Source: Nephrocerus scutellatus
Lineage: Eukaryota > Arthropoda > Insecta > Diptera > Pipunculidae
Assembly: GCA_947095585.1 (NCBI GenBank)
Contig: OX352761.1
Location: 113,881,890 to 113,945,889 of the forward strand
Length of the DNA stretch: 64,000 nt
Direction of reading: 5' to 3'
The stretch's first letter is position 1. Every line of letters begins with the position of its first letter. The notes beneath the pieces were generated by a model. It was not told the DNA's origin and did not search any database. It saw only the letters and a program-made list of their open reading frames with translations. This document shows, one piece after another, positions 10,828 to 21,993 of the stretch. The translations under genes and the position numbers were made by a program.

Positions 10828-11080
10828 TTTAAAATAAAAAATCAATTTTCATACAAAAAGACCAAGAACAGATTTTTTTTCATTCATTTGTATGAACTGA
10901 TTTGAATGCATGCCATTCTGACTCATATCTCTAATGTACCGTTATCTTGTTCTTTTTAAAACTATGTTTTGCAATAACCACAAACTATTCTAACTTTCAC
11001 ATCATTCGTTTTTTCTTTCCTGACATATAACTGGAGAAATATCAATTTTATCTTCCAAAATGATGTGCTTCTAATCCGTT
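10828..11080 (+). mobile_element. Tc1-like transposon, right piece
   Basis: It aligns by eye to 50170-50438 (TTTTTTTTCATTCATTTGTA, then GCATGCCATTCTGACTCAT and GATGTGCTTCTAATC). This is the 3' non-coding part of the same element family. Confidence 0.65.
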
Positions 11081-11238
11081 TTGTTTTGTTTTTGGTTTTT
11101 AACGGTCCTTCTCCTATCGATTAATTAAACTCAGCTTTCGGCCTTAATGATTCGATCTTTTTGGTTGGAATATCAGGTCAATGGTGTTAAACGGTGCCTA
11201 CAAAATAGGAGCTGCAATACGCTGCCTTACAAGTTTGT

Positions 11239-11273
11239 TTATTACAATACAGGATGTGCCTGTATTGTAATAA
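11239..11273. other. Perfect 15-bp hairpin
   Basis: TTATTACAATACAGG, a loop ATGTG and CCTGTATTGTAATAA form an uninterrupted stem. It is too short for a microRNA precursor by itself, and no poly-T terminator follows. Role unknown. Confidence 0.6.
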
Positions 11274-13435
11274 TTACGGGTGCTATGCGCATCTTTCCAA
11301 CCACTACCATAGAAGTAATCGTCAGGTTCACACTTGTACATAACTTCGTAAAGAAGATGACAAAGAACTATTTAATTAATTTAACTTAATTTAATTTACT
11401 TCAATCAATACAATGTTAAGACAATGTCTTATTTTCAAATTGGTTTGTATACAATACAAGTGATGATCGCAACGTCGAGTCAAATTGGGTGTAATGATCT
11501 TAGATCCGACCTTGCACCGAGAGATCGAAAATGGAATATGTAGTGGGTGCTAGTGTCTTTTGACCCGACACCAGAGTTATGATATCTCTGAGAAAGTGTC
11601 CTTCAGTTTTCCATGCTGAAATCAATGCCATTGATATATGCAAAGTATGTATCAGTTTCCTATTAATTCAATGTTAAGATGTTTATTTTTATGAATTCAA
11701 AATATGCTGGTCGAGTTCGGGATTTCGTGAGTTCATAAAAAAATTAGCACATCGACGACGACTCCCTGGTAAAAATGTACTTTGTACCTAATTTGTACAT
11801 ATTTATTCATCCTCATCCTCACTTTTTTAAAGACTTAGATGTTTCAAATGATTAAGCTAGGATGCATTTCTCGCATTCCAGTCAGAGTAAGAAATAAAAT
11901 AAAGTACTCGTATTAAAAAAATACTTTTTGGGCAAAAGTTGTAAGACAAAGACTTAAAAGAAAGAGTGACAACAACAGCTTGGAATTGTCTTGATCAATA
12001 AAATTTATAATCCAGTTTGGACAAAAAATTTGGAAAAACACCAACACGCATAAACAATAGTATCAATCCGTGTATATTCTTCAGACGGAACAGACAGAGC
12101 TTAATCATTAGTAGTCGACTTTGGGAAGAAAATACCAATTCAAAAACGATCATTAAATGTAATTAATTAAATCAATTATTAAAAATCTATTACTATTATA
12201 CCCAGATAAAAATCATCCTTAAGCCAAAACGTTTTCAAAAAAAATTACACACTTAGATATATTTTAATGCTAGAATAAGTAAGGAAAACAGAAAAGTAAA
12301 TAAACACACCTGTGTGTACGAGTTTGTTTTTGTTTTTGTACCTTTTCCTGGGACTAAAGTGGCCGCCGTGTGGACATGCACAAATACATTCGAATACTAC
12401 ATTAATGTCGTTTAGAAACTGCTTCTATATCGATGAAAAATCGTTAATCGTATTCTGCCGGAAGTTGATCAATTTTGCCGTTGATTATTCAAAAAAAAAA
12501 TATAAACAAAATAATCGAAACAACTTTTTCTCTTGTAGCAACACACAAAACGCACAAACTCGAAACTGAGAGGCAAAGCGCATATGACAAGAAATTAACT
12601 TTCAACCAGATCGCCGCTGTCTGTTGATGATATCAAATTTATATCTTTTATTTCGTTAACTATTTATACAAATGTATATTTGTTTGACTTTTTTTAAAAA
12701 ACGCAAACAATGCAATTTTTTACCGTTTCTTGTCATGGACAAATTTTGTTATAACTCAAGGTAGGACTGACTATAAAAACAATAAACAATTTCGCACGTG
12801 TCTCCCTTTTCTTTGTATGTACTTTCTAGTTAAAATTCAATTTAAATGTATAAAATTTAACCGCTTAACGGAAAATGATCCACTAGCTTCACATTTGTTA
12901 ATAAAAACTCGATTAAACTTTTTATCTGAAATCGCCTTTTAATGAATATGTATACTTTTTGGTGACCAGTTTTGTTACCAGTTTACTCGCTTAGCAATAG
13001 TCTTACTGCGGATAGTCGACAGTCGCGCGTTCGAATCAAACTGAACAAGCTTTCAAGTATAATAGCTTATATATGCCGCGTAAGGGAGAGACACCACAAA
13101 CAGTTATAATTCGCAGTGAGAAGCAACTCTGTGATTGTTGTTATTGTTGTTAATGCAGTATAGTGCAATGTGCACTGCACCGTATTTACTGTCAAAAGTT
13201 AATGCGACTAATGGGGCAGCTAAGAAGCCAAGTTGGCTGCCGCGTCAGCGCACATCAGAACAAAACTAAATACATACCAGTAACGGAAAACTGTGACTTT
13301 ACAGAAAACTTTCTTGCCATGTGACAGCTGATCGATTTGCTACGAGTATTTTTAATTAAGTTTATATCAATAGATGCTCGGTGGCGCTCCGCTACCCACA
13401 CATCCAGGGGTTCGGGACATTTCGCTAGCGCTATT
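11274..13435. other. AT-rich sequence, nothing recognised
   Basis: Only short unsupported frames are seen. Near 13000-13050 a TTCGAATCAAA block after TTAGCAATAGT is weakly tRNA-like but cannot fold into a tRNA. Confidence 0.35.
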
Positions 13436-13439
13436 GCGC

Positions 13440-13830
13440 CAACTGCACTTTGTGCTATAGATTTATAGGATTCATAATAACATCAAAAAAATGTGTATTT
13501 GACCATTGGCTAGGGGATCTCGTTCCAAAATATGATCGTTTGCAAAACTGAAGAAGGTTACTATACAAAAATTCTGCACAATTTATGAAAACAAGATTTG
13601 AAAATAAAAAAAATTAATTAAAGGGAAAAAATCAGGGAGTCCCCTGACAAAAGTTTCTGACCGCTTCCAAAATATGGTGGTTCTTGTTCTCTTTAAATAC
13701 AAACCGGTATGCACAATATCAGAACGTTATTATTCAAATAATTTTAAAAAATTCATAAAAACGTAAGGTTTGAAAAACAATTCCCTTGACCCAGAAATAT
13801 GACAACTTTCAAAATATACGTACATATTAA
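13440..13830. repeat. Two tandem diverged repeat units
   Basis: Units of about 175-180 bp share TTCCAAAATATG, ATGCACAAT/CTGCACAAT, TTCATAAAAAC/TTATGAAAAC and GTTTGAAAA, in the same order. No coding content was seen. Confidence 0.35.
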
Positions 13831-13978
13831 CTGATCATTATGGTATAAAACCCCACGCAAAGTTTGCACGCAGTCATTTGAAGGGTTTAGTAGGCTATTG
13901 GGAACAAACATTCGTACACACATTCATCCATATAGAGTTTCACTTTTTTATACAGATTTATATAGATTCTAATGTTAA

Positions 13979-14230
13979 TTTTTTTTTCGTAAAACTCTGC
14001 CCCAGATTTTTCGTTTCGTTTCGTTTCGTTTCCCCTTCAAAATGCCTCTACCGTAGAGCTAAAGCAGCTCTCGATATTTTGAGAGATTTACCCCTCTTTA
14101 TACTAGCACAACAACAACACATGCAGCAAAAAAATGTAAACAAAAGATTTTCGCCTTTCATGTTCGATTTCCTTTTTGAAAAGTTCTGGGGTCGAGCGCG
14201 ATTCTGGGGTAGAGTTTTACGAAAAAAAAT
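13979..14230. mobile_element. Small inverted-repeat element (MITE)
   Basis: TTTTTCGTAAAACTCTGCCC at the left and its near-complement GGGTAGAGTTTTACGAAAAA at the right face each other. Each is bordered by TTAA (13975-13978 and 14231-14234). The 252-bp element has no gene. The TTAA borders may be target duplications or part of the inverted repeat. Confidence 0.6.
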
Positions 14231-14937
14231 TTAACATAAGAAAACCCAGCTTTTACTGATCGTTCGTTTGATCGCACCAAATTCATATAGCATATATATT
14301 ATTATTTTATAGCAGGTCCAGAGTGAGCTCGTGCCATATATGCAATTCAGTATAACAGTTCGTGTAGTACTCTCTTAATTTGCGTTTCTTTTTCTAGGCA
14401 ATAACTCTTTCCGAGAAATTAAAAATGAAACGAATGAGGGATAAGACTAGACTGCAACCATGGACCTAGCGCAGAGTTTTTCAAACCACAAAAAAAAAAG
14501 TAAAAACGAAAAAACCCGAAATGGGAAATCTTTATTAAAAGTCTAAAGGGCCAACTTATAATAGACTTAGTTGTTAATTAAGCTGATGTGAACGACTCAT
14601 TACATGCACTTCGTATGCTGTGACCATAATATTTTTGATTTTTGAGTCTTTTCAGTTTTAGAAGCAGAATTTTGATAAGCATATCGGCTTGATAGTTGTG
14701 CATGCCTTTTTCGTTTGTTAACTACTACTTACTACTACTACAAACGAATCCAGTACGATTAACTGTAAAATTATTGGCCTTCAAGAAAGACGTCAACTAA
14801 TTCCTAAATGACCGAATTGTTCAATAGAAGATCCAAGAATTTTAGAGGCTCATTTATGTCATTATTTGTAATAATTTTCTGTTTACCTTGACCATGTTAT
14901 CCATTATTCAAGCTTTTAGACTCGCGTAGTTTTATTT

Positions 14938-15095
14938 TTAAATTCTTTATATTAACTTCGAGAGCCAGCCAGCCATAGCCCACCCACTTCATAAAGCCCG
15001 ATTTTATTTAAACTTTGCACACATGTGTATTTCCGATTAAAACACTTTCTATTAAAATAAAAGTGATCGGACCGCATTAATCCCTCGCATTAACT
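14938..15095 (+). repeat. R1 family copy
   Basis: It reads TTAAATTCTTTATATTAACT, then CCCGATTTTATTTAAACTTT and GCACACATGTGTATTTCCGA, then AACACTTTCTATTAAAATAA, as in the other R1 copies. Confidence 0.6.
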
Positions 15096-15384
15096 TTGCT
15101 GAACCACGAGGCATACAACAGAGCCTCCGACAGTTTTTCTCATTTTAGTTAACAATCTTTATTCTGTTATAGTCCGTCCGAACTTAATTAAAAATTTGTT
15201 TACTTCGGATATTTTTTTCTCTTTGCATTACACAAAAGAGTTTCACAACAACAACTACAACTTAAAATATGCCTTCACTTTAAAACCAGAAGCATACCCA
15301 GCTTTCGAAAAACATCGATTCGATCGGTCTTCGCGGAGAGGCTAAACTCATCACAACAAACATTGTTAATAGAAATCTGTAATA

Positions 15385-15560
15385 TTTAAGGCTTAAAAAA
15401 TCAAATTAAGAGAACCACGCTAAGGGCATTCTCACCATGAAAAACTTAAGGCTTAAGAGTTACAGAAATGTATGGATTTTGGTTTTGACAAAAACAAATT
15501 TCTGCTCGTTATGTTGGTAGATCTTAGTTCTTAAGTCTACAAACTCTTGAAGAAATACAG
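15385..15560. repeat. Dispersed palindromic repeat R4, copy 1
   Basis: Blocks CTCACCATGAAAAACTTAAG, GCTTAAGAGTTACAG and TGTATGGATTT match 51025-51085. A facing block TAGATCTTAGTTCTTAAGTC makes an imperfect inverted repeat. Confidence 0.4.
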
Positions 15561-15960
15561 AATGAAGTTCGCAACATTGTGAAACAGATGTGAAATATTT
15601 TCTGTTGTTGCTGTTATGTCTTCAATATAATAACAATGAAGCTTGTCACAATTTAAAACTTTGCTGTCAAAATCTAAAACTTTATGTATTCATTTTAAAC
15701 CTTTTTTATTGAAATTTTTTTCTAGATTTCCATTCACATTCCAGAAGTTTTCATTTATTTGATAACAGTTCTAGTGGCTCTAGAGTCTAGATCTACCATC
15801 TATTTTAATTTCTACCTTTAAGGGGGCTAGTTATGCTTCAATAAAAGCATTTTTTTTTAAAAATTCTAAAATATTATTTTATTTGTTACTTTTTAGTTTT
15901 TAATGAAATATACATAATTTCAATAATATGTAGATGGAATAAGAATATGTAGAACTAAAA
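15560..15960. other. AT-rich sequence, nothing recognised
   Basis: No gene or structured repeat is visible. The stretch ends at a CAAGACC satellite. Confidence 0.35.
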
Positions 15961-16460
15961 AAGACTCCCAAAGAACATCACAGAAGACACCCTCAAAACC
16001 CCCCTCTAAGCCTAGTCAAGAGTCCCCAAGACAACCCCAAGACAACCCCAAGACAACCTAAAGACCCTCTCAAAGCAACCTCAAGACTCCCGTCGGACCC
16101 CTTAAGACCCATCAAACTCCCTCAAGAATCCCCTTCCGATCCCCACAAGATTCCCTCAAACCCCCACCCAAGAATTTTAAGACAATCTCAATAGCCCTCA
16201 AGACTACCTCAAAACCCCCCCAAGACCCTATTAAAACTTCCCTTAAGATTCCCTTAAAACCTTCTTAATACTCAACTAATGACCCTCTCAAAACTTCCTC
16301 AAGACACCATCAAACCCCTTTCAAACCCCCTCAAGGCTCCCTCAAGACCTCCCACAAGATCCCACTTTAAGCCTTGTTAAAACTACCTCAAGATACTCTC
16401 AAGACCACCTCAGGACTCCTCAAGACCTCTCGGAAACCCCTCAAGACTCGCCCCCGATAA
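15961..16460 (+). repeat. CCTCAAGAC-type degenerate satellite, locus 1
   Basis: Roughly 45 degenerate copies of a 9-11 bp unit (CCTCAAGACC, CCCCAAGACA) fill the stretch. The + strand has almost no G outside AAGAC, so the strands are strongly asymmetric. It ends with GTCTTCCACAAAAAAGCGTA and ACGGTCAACT, which recur in the locus at 20.6-21.3 kb. Confidence 0.8.
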
Positions 16461-18770
16461 GTCTTCCACAAAAAAGCGTACGAGACGGTCAACTGTGAGT
16501 TTGAATGAATTAGAATGAAAAAACCAAAAAACCGAAAGACAGATGATAGACAGGCATACTCGTTCACGTTTATAAAAAAGCATTTAAAAAGGGGAAATTG
16601 GCAAATTGGCAAAAGTTTTAATAAAAAAATGTTATTTTATAATCTATAACTCTCGCTAAATGACAAACAACGCTTAAAACTATACTCTCTCATACATTTT
16701 AATTGATTTTCAATTGAATCACATTTTAGTTCATTAAAACATAAGCAAATTCTCTTTATGTTTGTTTTGTTTTTGTTATTCTTTGTTTTGATGCAATATG
16801 GAATATGGAGTGGATATGGAAAATCTGAAATATGAAGTGGCATTTGTTCTTTAATTACTAGGGGCATGTTATATGTATACTCGAATAAATGTAATATGTA
16901 TTTTTCATTTTTAGTGATCAATTGATTTGACTCAAATTTCAGCAACATTAGCTACATTCATGCGTTCCACAGAAGCCGGCTAATTGATAGCTTTTGACTG
17001 TTCGTTTCAAATGCCTTACTCGCATGACTTAACTTTTACATGCCTGGTTGGTTGTTGGCATAATTGCTGACTGCATTTTTTGTTTTTGTTTTTATCAAAA
17101 TCAAGATAGAGTTGTTGTAAGGCAGTAAGAAAACAAACAGGACGATTATTAAAAATTTATTGTGCATTGTGTAGTGCGTAGTTAAAGTTAAATGTATACT
17201 AAAATGTTTTATAATAGCCCAGTTAAAAGTTATGACAACTTTAATTGCCGAAACTTAGGTTTGGCGTTGATTATATTATACACAATGAATCAAGATATTT
17301 TTTTTCCTTTTCGATAATTTGTCATGGCAGTGATTTTTATCATGTGACCGTTACGTGTAAATAGCTATTGCACTTTTGTTAATTGAACAATTAAAGCAGA
17401 GACACGCAATTATTGTGCATAATCGCTCATTTTACCACTGTATAGGATTCTTAATATCCTTTGTTTTTGTCTGAGGTAGAGCTAAACATATTTTTCTTTC
17501 TTTTGTTAGCCAACGGTGTTTGAATCCTGACCTCCCACCGATTACGATTTTGAGCTGATCTCATTCAGTTTGACAATCTCTAACATCGGCGCGTCATATT
17601 CTGCCTCATAGTCGCGTTCCAAAAATCCCACACAAAGTACTTTCCAAACGTCCACCGGGGCCTTGTGAGGTTTAATTTTAAAATCTACTGTTTCAAGTTC
17701 GGCAGCGGTCGGAACGCAACGTCGACTTTTTTTCAATAATCAGCTGGACATAAATTAGTTCTAAAACAAGTAAATGTACAAACTTTTATGTATATATCGT
17801 TTCGTTTTGAGTTGCTAAATTAATATCCAATTTTACACCTGCCACACACGCCACACGGAATTCTTGACATGCGTCAAACGCGGGATCTCAGTAATGTCCT
17901 ACGAGACTAAGCCGCTTAGAATTGTTTAGCTCTTTGGGTCGTGTGAAAGTTGGCAAAAAAGGATCTCAAAGAAATTGAAACAAACAGACAAACAGAGGTT
18001 AAGACTAGTTAAATAAAAGATTTTAATAACTCTTCATTTAATTCTAATTTTTGCAGTTTAATGGCCCTCTTATAATGTTCTAAACAAATTGGATAAAGTA
18101 ATAAAAATAAGTTTCATATGAGATTATAAAGCGAGAGGACATTTAATAATGACATGAAATAGCCAGCATAGTTTTTGTTTGCAAACGTTTAAATATTATA
18201 GTAATATCATTTTAATGATATGAATTTTTTTAAAAAGTGAACAATTAAAAGTAAATTAAGTGTTGATTGTGCTCTGTTAAATCTTATAATTAAAAGTAGA
18301 TTTAGTGTTTATTAAGGTTTCTTAAATTGTATAATCTCTTTTTGTTGTTACAACTTAAATTTTTTTTTTGTTAAATCTGTAGGATTTTAGGCAGGGGCAG
18401 GTTTAATTACGGTGCGAAACTTTACAAACTCTGCGACTCATACCCCTTGTACGACAGCTTTTGCTAACAGAAAAGGTTAGTAGGTGTACTTTTACGGAAG
18501 CAGACTTGTGCTCAATGCCTCGAACTTGAATTATTTTTTGAATTTTTCCAAATTATCATCAGAAATAACGTTTCGTTAACATTTATCAAAGTAAATCTTA
18601 CATATGATTTAATTCTTAAATGTGCTAAAATGTTTTTATTTTGAATGGCTTAGATGTATACATTTGCTTCTTTTTTAATTAAATTATAAACTTTTGCAAT
18701 TTCTTAAAATAGTTAATTATTGGTGTTCGTGCGAAGGCAACAAGTGCGTTGTTTGGCTAATTTCTGACGA
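16461..18770. other. AT-rich sequence, no supported gene
   Basis: Only short frames are visible. The best is a 60-codon minus-strand frame at 17542-17736 that lacks an ATG and has an in-frame stop just before it; it is listed among the rejected items. Confidence 0.35.
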
Positions 18771-18772
18771 AT

Positions 18773-18845
18773 GCCCGGCTAGCTCAGTCGGTAGAGCATG
18801 AGACTCTTAATCTCAGGGTCGTGGGTTCGAGCCCCACGTTGGGCG
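18773..18845 (+). tRNA. tRNA-Lys-CTT: tRNA-Lys (anticodon CTT)
   Basis: A 73-base cloverleaf. The acceptor stem is GCCCGGC pairing with GTTGGGC, with G-T pairs. The D arm contains GCTCAGTCGGTAGAGC. The anticodon stem TGAGA/TCTCA encloses the loop CTCTTAA with anticodon CTT at 18806-18808. The T arm is GTGGGTTCGAGCCCCAC and the discriminator base is G. Both internal Pol III promoter boxes are intact. A run of seven T at 18851-18857 serves as terminator. No CCA is encoded, as expected in a eukaryote, and there is no intron. It looks functional and decodes AAG. Confidence 0.97.
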
Positions 18846-18850
18846 CGAAC

Positions 18851-18857
18851 TTTTTTT
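18851..18857 (+). terminator. Pol III terminator of tRNA-Lys
   Basis: Seven consecutive T start six bases after the tRNA 3' end. Confidence 0.85.
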
Positions 18858-18859
18858 GG

Positions 18860-19334
18860 CTTACAAATTTTAACCAAATCTACATCTATCAATCTCTATC
18901 CAATTGCAAAACAGACTAATAATTATATGGGAAAAGCACCTGCGGGTGACGAATTATTACATCGTAATGTATTTACAGGGTATTATTTTATATAAAGAAA
19001 AAGCTATCGTCCTTGGAGGAGATCCCAGGCACGCCTTGCCAGTATTTTCAAAATTATGTTGAAATTTTTGCGAGCAAAATAAAATGAAATATAATTATCG
19101 GAATTTTTAATTAAAAATTTAATCGAAAATGCAGATTATTATACCGTATCTGAAGAATCATCTATCTTGTCAAATCTTAAGATCTTTGCAAAAATAGATA
19201 AAGCTACAGAAATATTGGAACGTTTTTGAATTATCTAATGATGTTATTGATGTTTTAAATTAGCTTTTCTTGCGCCAAAAAACGAACGATTGCGAAGAGA
19301 TCAATTCCAAAGTTATAAATAGTAGCTTCTTAAT
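18860..19334. other. AT-rich sequence, nothing recognised
   Basis: No gene, repeat or structure could be supported between the tRNA and the next R1 copy. Confidence 0.35.
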
Positions 19335-19445
19335 GAATTCTCCATATTAACTAACTTATGGCTGTCTGACTATAGCCAAATCTTATGTGATCAGTTTTAT
19401 ACTTACTTCCTAAAGCCCGATTTTATTCAAGCTTTGCATGGAAAT
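19335..19445 (+). repeat. R1 family copy, truncated
   Basis: It reads GAATTCTCCATATTAACTAA, later AAGCCCGATTTTATTCAAGC TTTGCATG. It is cut at about 19445, where a retrotransposon LTR starts, so the LTR element probably inserted into it. Confidence 0.55.
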
Positions 19446-19624
19446 TGTTACACACCCTTTATTCCACCAACTCCAATGGAAGTCAGTCTTACATTGTAGT
19501 ACCAATGGAAGTCAGTCTTACATGGTAGTGTTGCACAGTTCACATAATAAGTTCAAATAATAATTAAAGTAGTATTCCTTAGCGTTTCACTATCCGAATA
19601 CGCTCCACTTTCAATATTACAACA
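19446..19624 (+). mobile_element. Candidate short LTR
   Basis: It begins TGTTACACACCC and ends TATTACAACA, giving the TG...CA ends of an LTR about 179 bp long. It contains two copies of a 29-bp unit starting CCAATGGAAGTCAGTCTTAC. Directly after it, GTGGCATCGCGGTTCAGTAG resembles a diverged tRNA primer binding site, and a gag-like region follows. A second LTR was not found. Confidence 0.45.
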
Positions 19625-19680
19625 GTGGCATCGCGGTTCAGTAGAATTTACGCGATAAAAACAACAATTTAACCATTTAA

Positions 19681-20165
19681 ATGAAATGTTCATTTTTTTT
19701 AAACCTTGAACACGTGTTTCTGGATAAAATGGATCAAAATATTCAAAAATTGATCAACGCAATGGCCGAACAAGCTCAACAAGCTGACGAAGGAATGGGA
19801 AGGTTAATCGCACAATTGCACGTCAGCCAGTTCCAGTTGCAGCTCAGTAGATCGCTATTCTCTACAACGATCTGTCCAAGCGTATGACAGCATTCGTGTA
19901 CTTCCCTGAAGATGACGTCACGTTTGAACACTGGTGCTCGATATCAGTCAATCTTCAAAGAAGACGCTTTGGATTATCTGTGCCGCAAAAAGTCAGTCTG
20001 CTCACCGAAAAGCTCTTATTATGTGTGATTATGCTGATTATCAACGTTTTGCTGACAGAATTCTTCCGTTTATTAAGGGAACGATCCCATTCAACACGGC
20101 AGTCGACGAGCTAAAGCAAATGGTCGGACGTAAAGAATCTCTGTTCTCACTCCGCTACAAAGTGC
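19681..20165 (+). pseudogene. Ty3/gypsy-like gag fragment, broken
   Basis: The first frame from 19729 reads MDQNIQKLINAMAEQ and stops at 19885. A second frame (about 19934-20165) contains SIFKEDALDYLC, a DYADYQRFADRILP block and LKQMVGRKESLFSLRYK. The order and spacing match the capsid part of insect Ty3/gypsy-type Gag, where the usual end is LxxLFGxKETLFNxRYK. Frameshifts break it. The reading runs straight into CAAGACC satellite at about 20170, so the rest of the element is missing. Confidence 0.6.
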
Positions 20166-20169
20166 AGAC

Positions 20170-21290
20170 CTCCTTTAGACCCACCAAAGGACTCCCAGAA
20201 AACTTCTTAAACCCCTCAAAACCCTCATAAGGCTCGCTTCAAACCGCACACAAAACCCCCTTAAAACAACCCCAATACCACCTCAAAGCCACCTCAGGAC
20301 CAACCTAAGATCTCCTCAAAAACCCCTCAAGACTCCTCGCAAGACCCCCCTAAAATATCCTAAGGACTCAACTCAAGACCCTCTCAAAAATATTTCAAGA
20401 CGCCATTAAACCACCTCAAGGCCCCTTAATACCCCATCAACACACCACTCAAGATCCCTCTCAAGACCCCAATCAATACCCCCTTAAGAATATCTCAAGA
20501 CGCCCTCACGACCGGCTTAAATCCCCCTCAAGATCCCACTGTTAAAACCACCTTAAGATCCCCTCAAGACCCCCTGACCAGCACAACACTTTCCTCCAGA
20601 CCCCATAAGAACACTCCTCAATACCCGCCTCCGGAAAGTCTTCCACAAAACGCGTAAAAGACCGTCAACTCATAGCATTAGAAAAAAAAGAGAAGCGAAG
20701 CAGAATGAGATATTACACCCTGTTAAAACCTTAAAATCCCCTCAAGACCACCTCAAGACCACTTCAAGAACACCTGTCCTCCACAACACTCCCCTCAAGC
20801 ACAACACTTTCCTCCAGACCCCATAAGAACACTCCTCAATACCCGCCTCCGGAAAGTCTTCCACAAAACGCGTAAAAGACCGTCAACTCATAGCATTAGA
20901 AAAAAAGAGAAGCGAAGCAGAATGAGATATTACACCCTGTTAAAACCTTAAAATCCCCTCAAGACCACCTCAAGACCACTAAAGACCACCTGTCCTCCAC
21001 AACACTCCCCTCAAGATCCCATAAGAACACTCCTCAAAACCAGCATCCAAAAAGTCTTCCACAAAAACGATTCCGGACCGTCAACTCACAGCATTAGAAT
21101 GAAAAAAAGCGTGACAGAATGACATATAAGACCCTGTTTAAATCACCTTAAGATCCACTCAAGACCACCTCAAAACCCCCTGACCACAAAAACGCTCCCC
21201 TCAAGACACCAGCCACCGAAAAGTCTTTCACAAAAAATTGTACGAGACCGTCTACTCACAGCATTAAAATGAAAAAAGCGTGACAGAATG
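20170..21290 (+). repeat. CCTCAAGAC satellite, locus 2, with 218-bp units
   Basis: The first 390 bases are degenerate CCTCAAGACC repeats. From about 20557 the array becomes a higher-order repeat. CCTCCAGACCCCATAAGAAC occurs at 20593 and 20811, exactly 218 bp apart. Related but more diverged units start near 21010 and 21196. Each unit contains AAGTCTTCCACAAAA, GACCGTCAACTCA, AGCATTAGAA and GACATAT/GAGATAT blocks. The first two units are nearly identical. The array ends about 470 bp before the predicted tetraspanin transcription start. Confidence 0.85.
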
Positions 21291-21689
21291 ACATATAACC
21301 CGACAGAAAGACAGAAAGACAGCAAAACAGCAAGACAAAAAGCCATAATACAAATAAATTTTTAATGGCACAAATATTATTGAATCAGACAGCCGGCAGC
21401 AACAGACAGTAACAATGGTTTGGAACTTGAATGACAACAACTGCCATCTTGTGTGTATTCTTACATATAACAAACTGTTGACATTAGGTTCATATGAGCA
21501 AAAAAGGCACCAATGAACAATGAATAATAATCTTTGCGAAGTGAGATGACTATTTCCACGAGTTCTTTGAAGGCGCAAGTGTGACCAGGAAAACAAATAA
21601 ATGAAGAAACAGTCAGCGAATCTGGAAATGACAGAACGATAGTCGATCCCATAGTGGTTGTGTTAAAAAAGTAAAGTAACAGAGTCAGA

Positions 21690-21934
21690 GTGACGCAGTG
21701 ACGGTCTTCTAAGCTCTACGGTCAGCACTTCAGCAGCAGTCAGACAAGTTAGTACTTTCAGTTTGTGCTTTGTGTTTAGTGTTTCTGTTTACATATTAGT
21801 CTAGCAGCTATAAGCTGGTTTTGTTTTGCAATATACATACATATTGTAAAGTGTAAAAATATTTACTTAAATTGGTTAAAAGAGAAAAGATATTAAATTA
21901 AAATTTTCTGTTAACAGAAGGTTATCTGCAAATA
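21690..21934 (+). promoter_or_regulatory. Candidate promoter and 5' leader of the tetraspanin gene
   Basis: No TATA box is seen. TCAGTTTG at 21758-21765 fits the arthropod initiator consensus TCAGTY, and TCAGAC lies at about 21740. Either would give a 5' leader of about 175-195 bases before the ATG at 21935. The choice is an inference. Confidence 0.35.
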
Positions 21935-21993
21935 TGTGTGGTGGTTTTACGTGCTCCAAAAACGCATTAATTGCGCTCAACATTTTATATGTG
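21935..21993 (+). CDS. Tsp97E: Tetraspanin exon 1
   Basis: The ATG at 21935 begins MCGGFTCSK; the family then expects [11 protein letters not shown], which is readable one frame over up to GTG|GTAAGT at 21993/21994. As I count it the exon is 59 bases, so the frame slips at the A run 21959-21962. The donor is strong. The first part of TM1 is encoded here. Confidence 0.75.

Noticed and set aside
13000..13060. Possible tRNA or SINE head
   Set aside because: A TTCGAATC block is present, but no A box with proper spacing and no cloverleaf.
16637..16948. 103-codon minus-strand frame
   Set aside because: Composition follows the local AT-rich DNA and no conserved motif is seen.
17542..17736. Minus-strand frame with gene-like codon use (KAPVDVWKVLCVGFLERD)
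   Set aside because: No ATG at its start, an in-frame stop just upstream, no usable acceptor in phase, and no family I can name. It may be a relic of an exon or retrocopy, but support is too weak.
15961..21290. CRISPR-like array
   Set aside because: Units are degenerate, only 9-12 bp or 218 bp long, without constant repeats and unique spacers, and the genome is eukaryotic.
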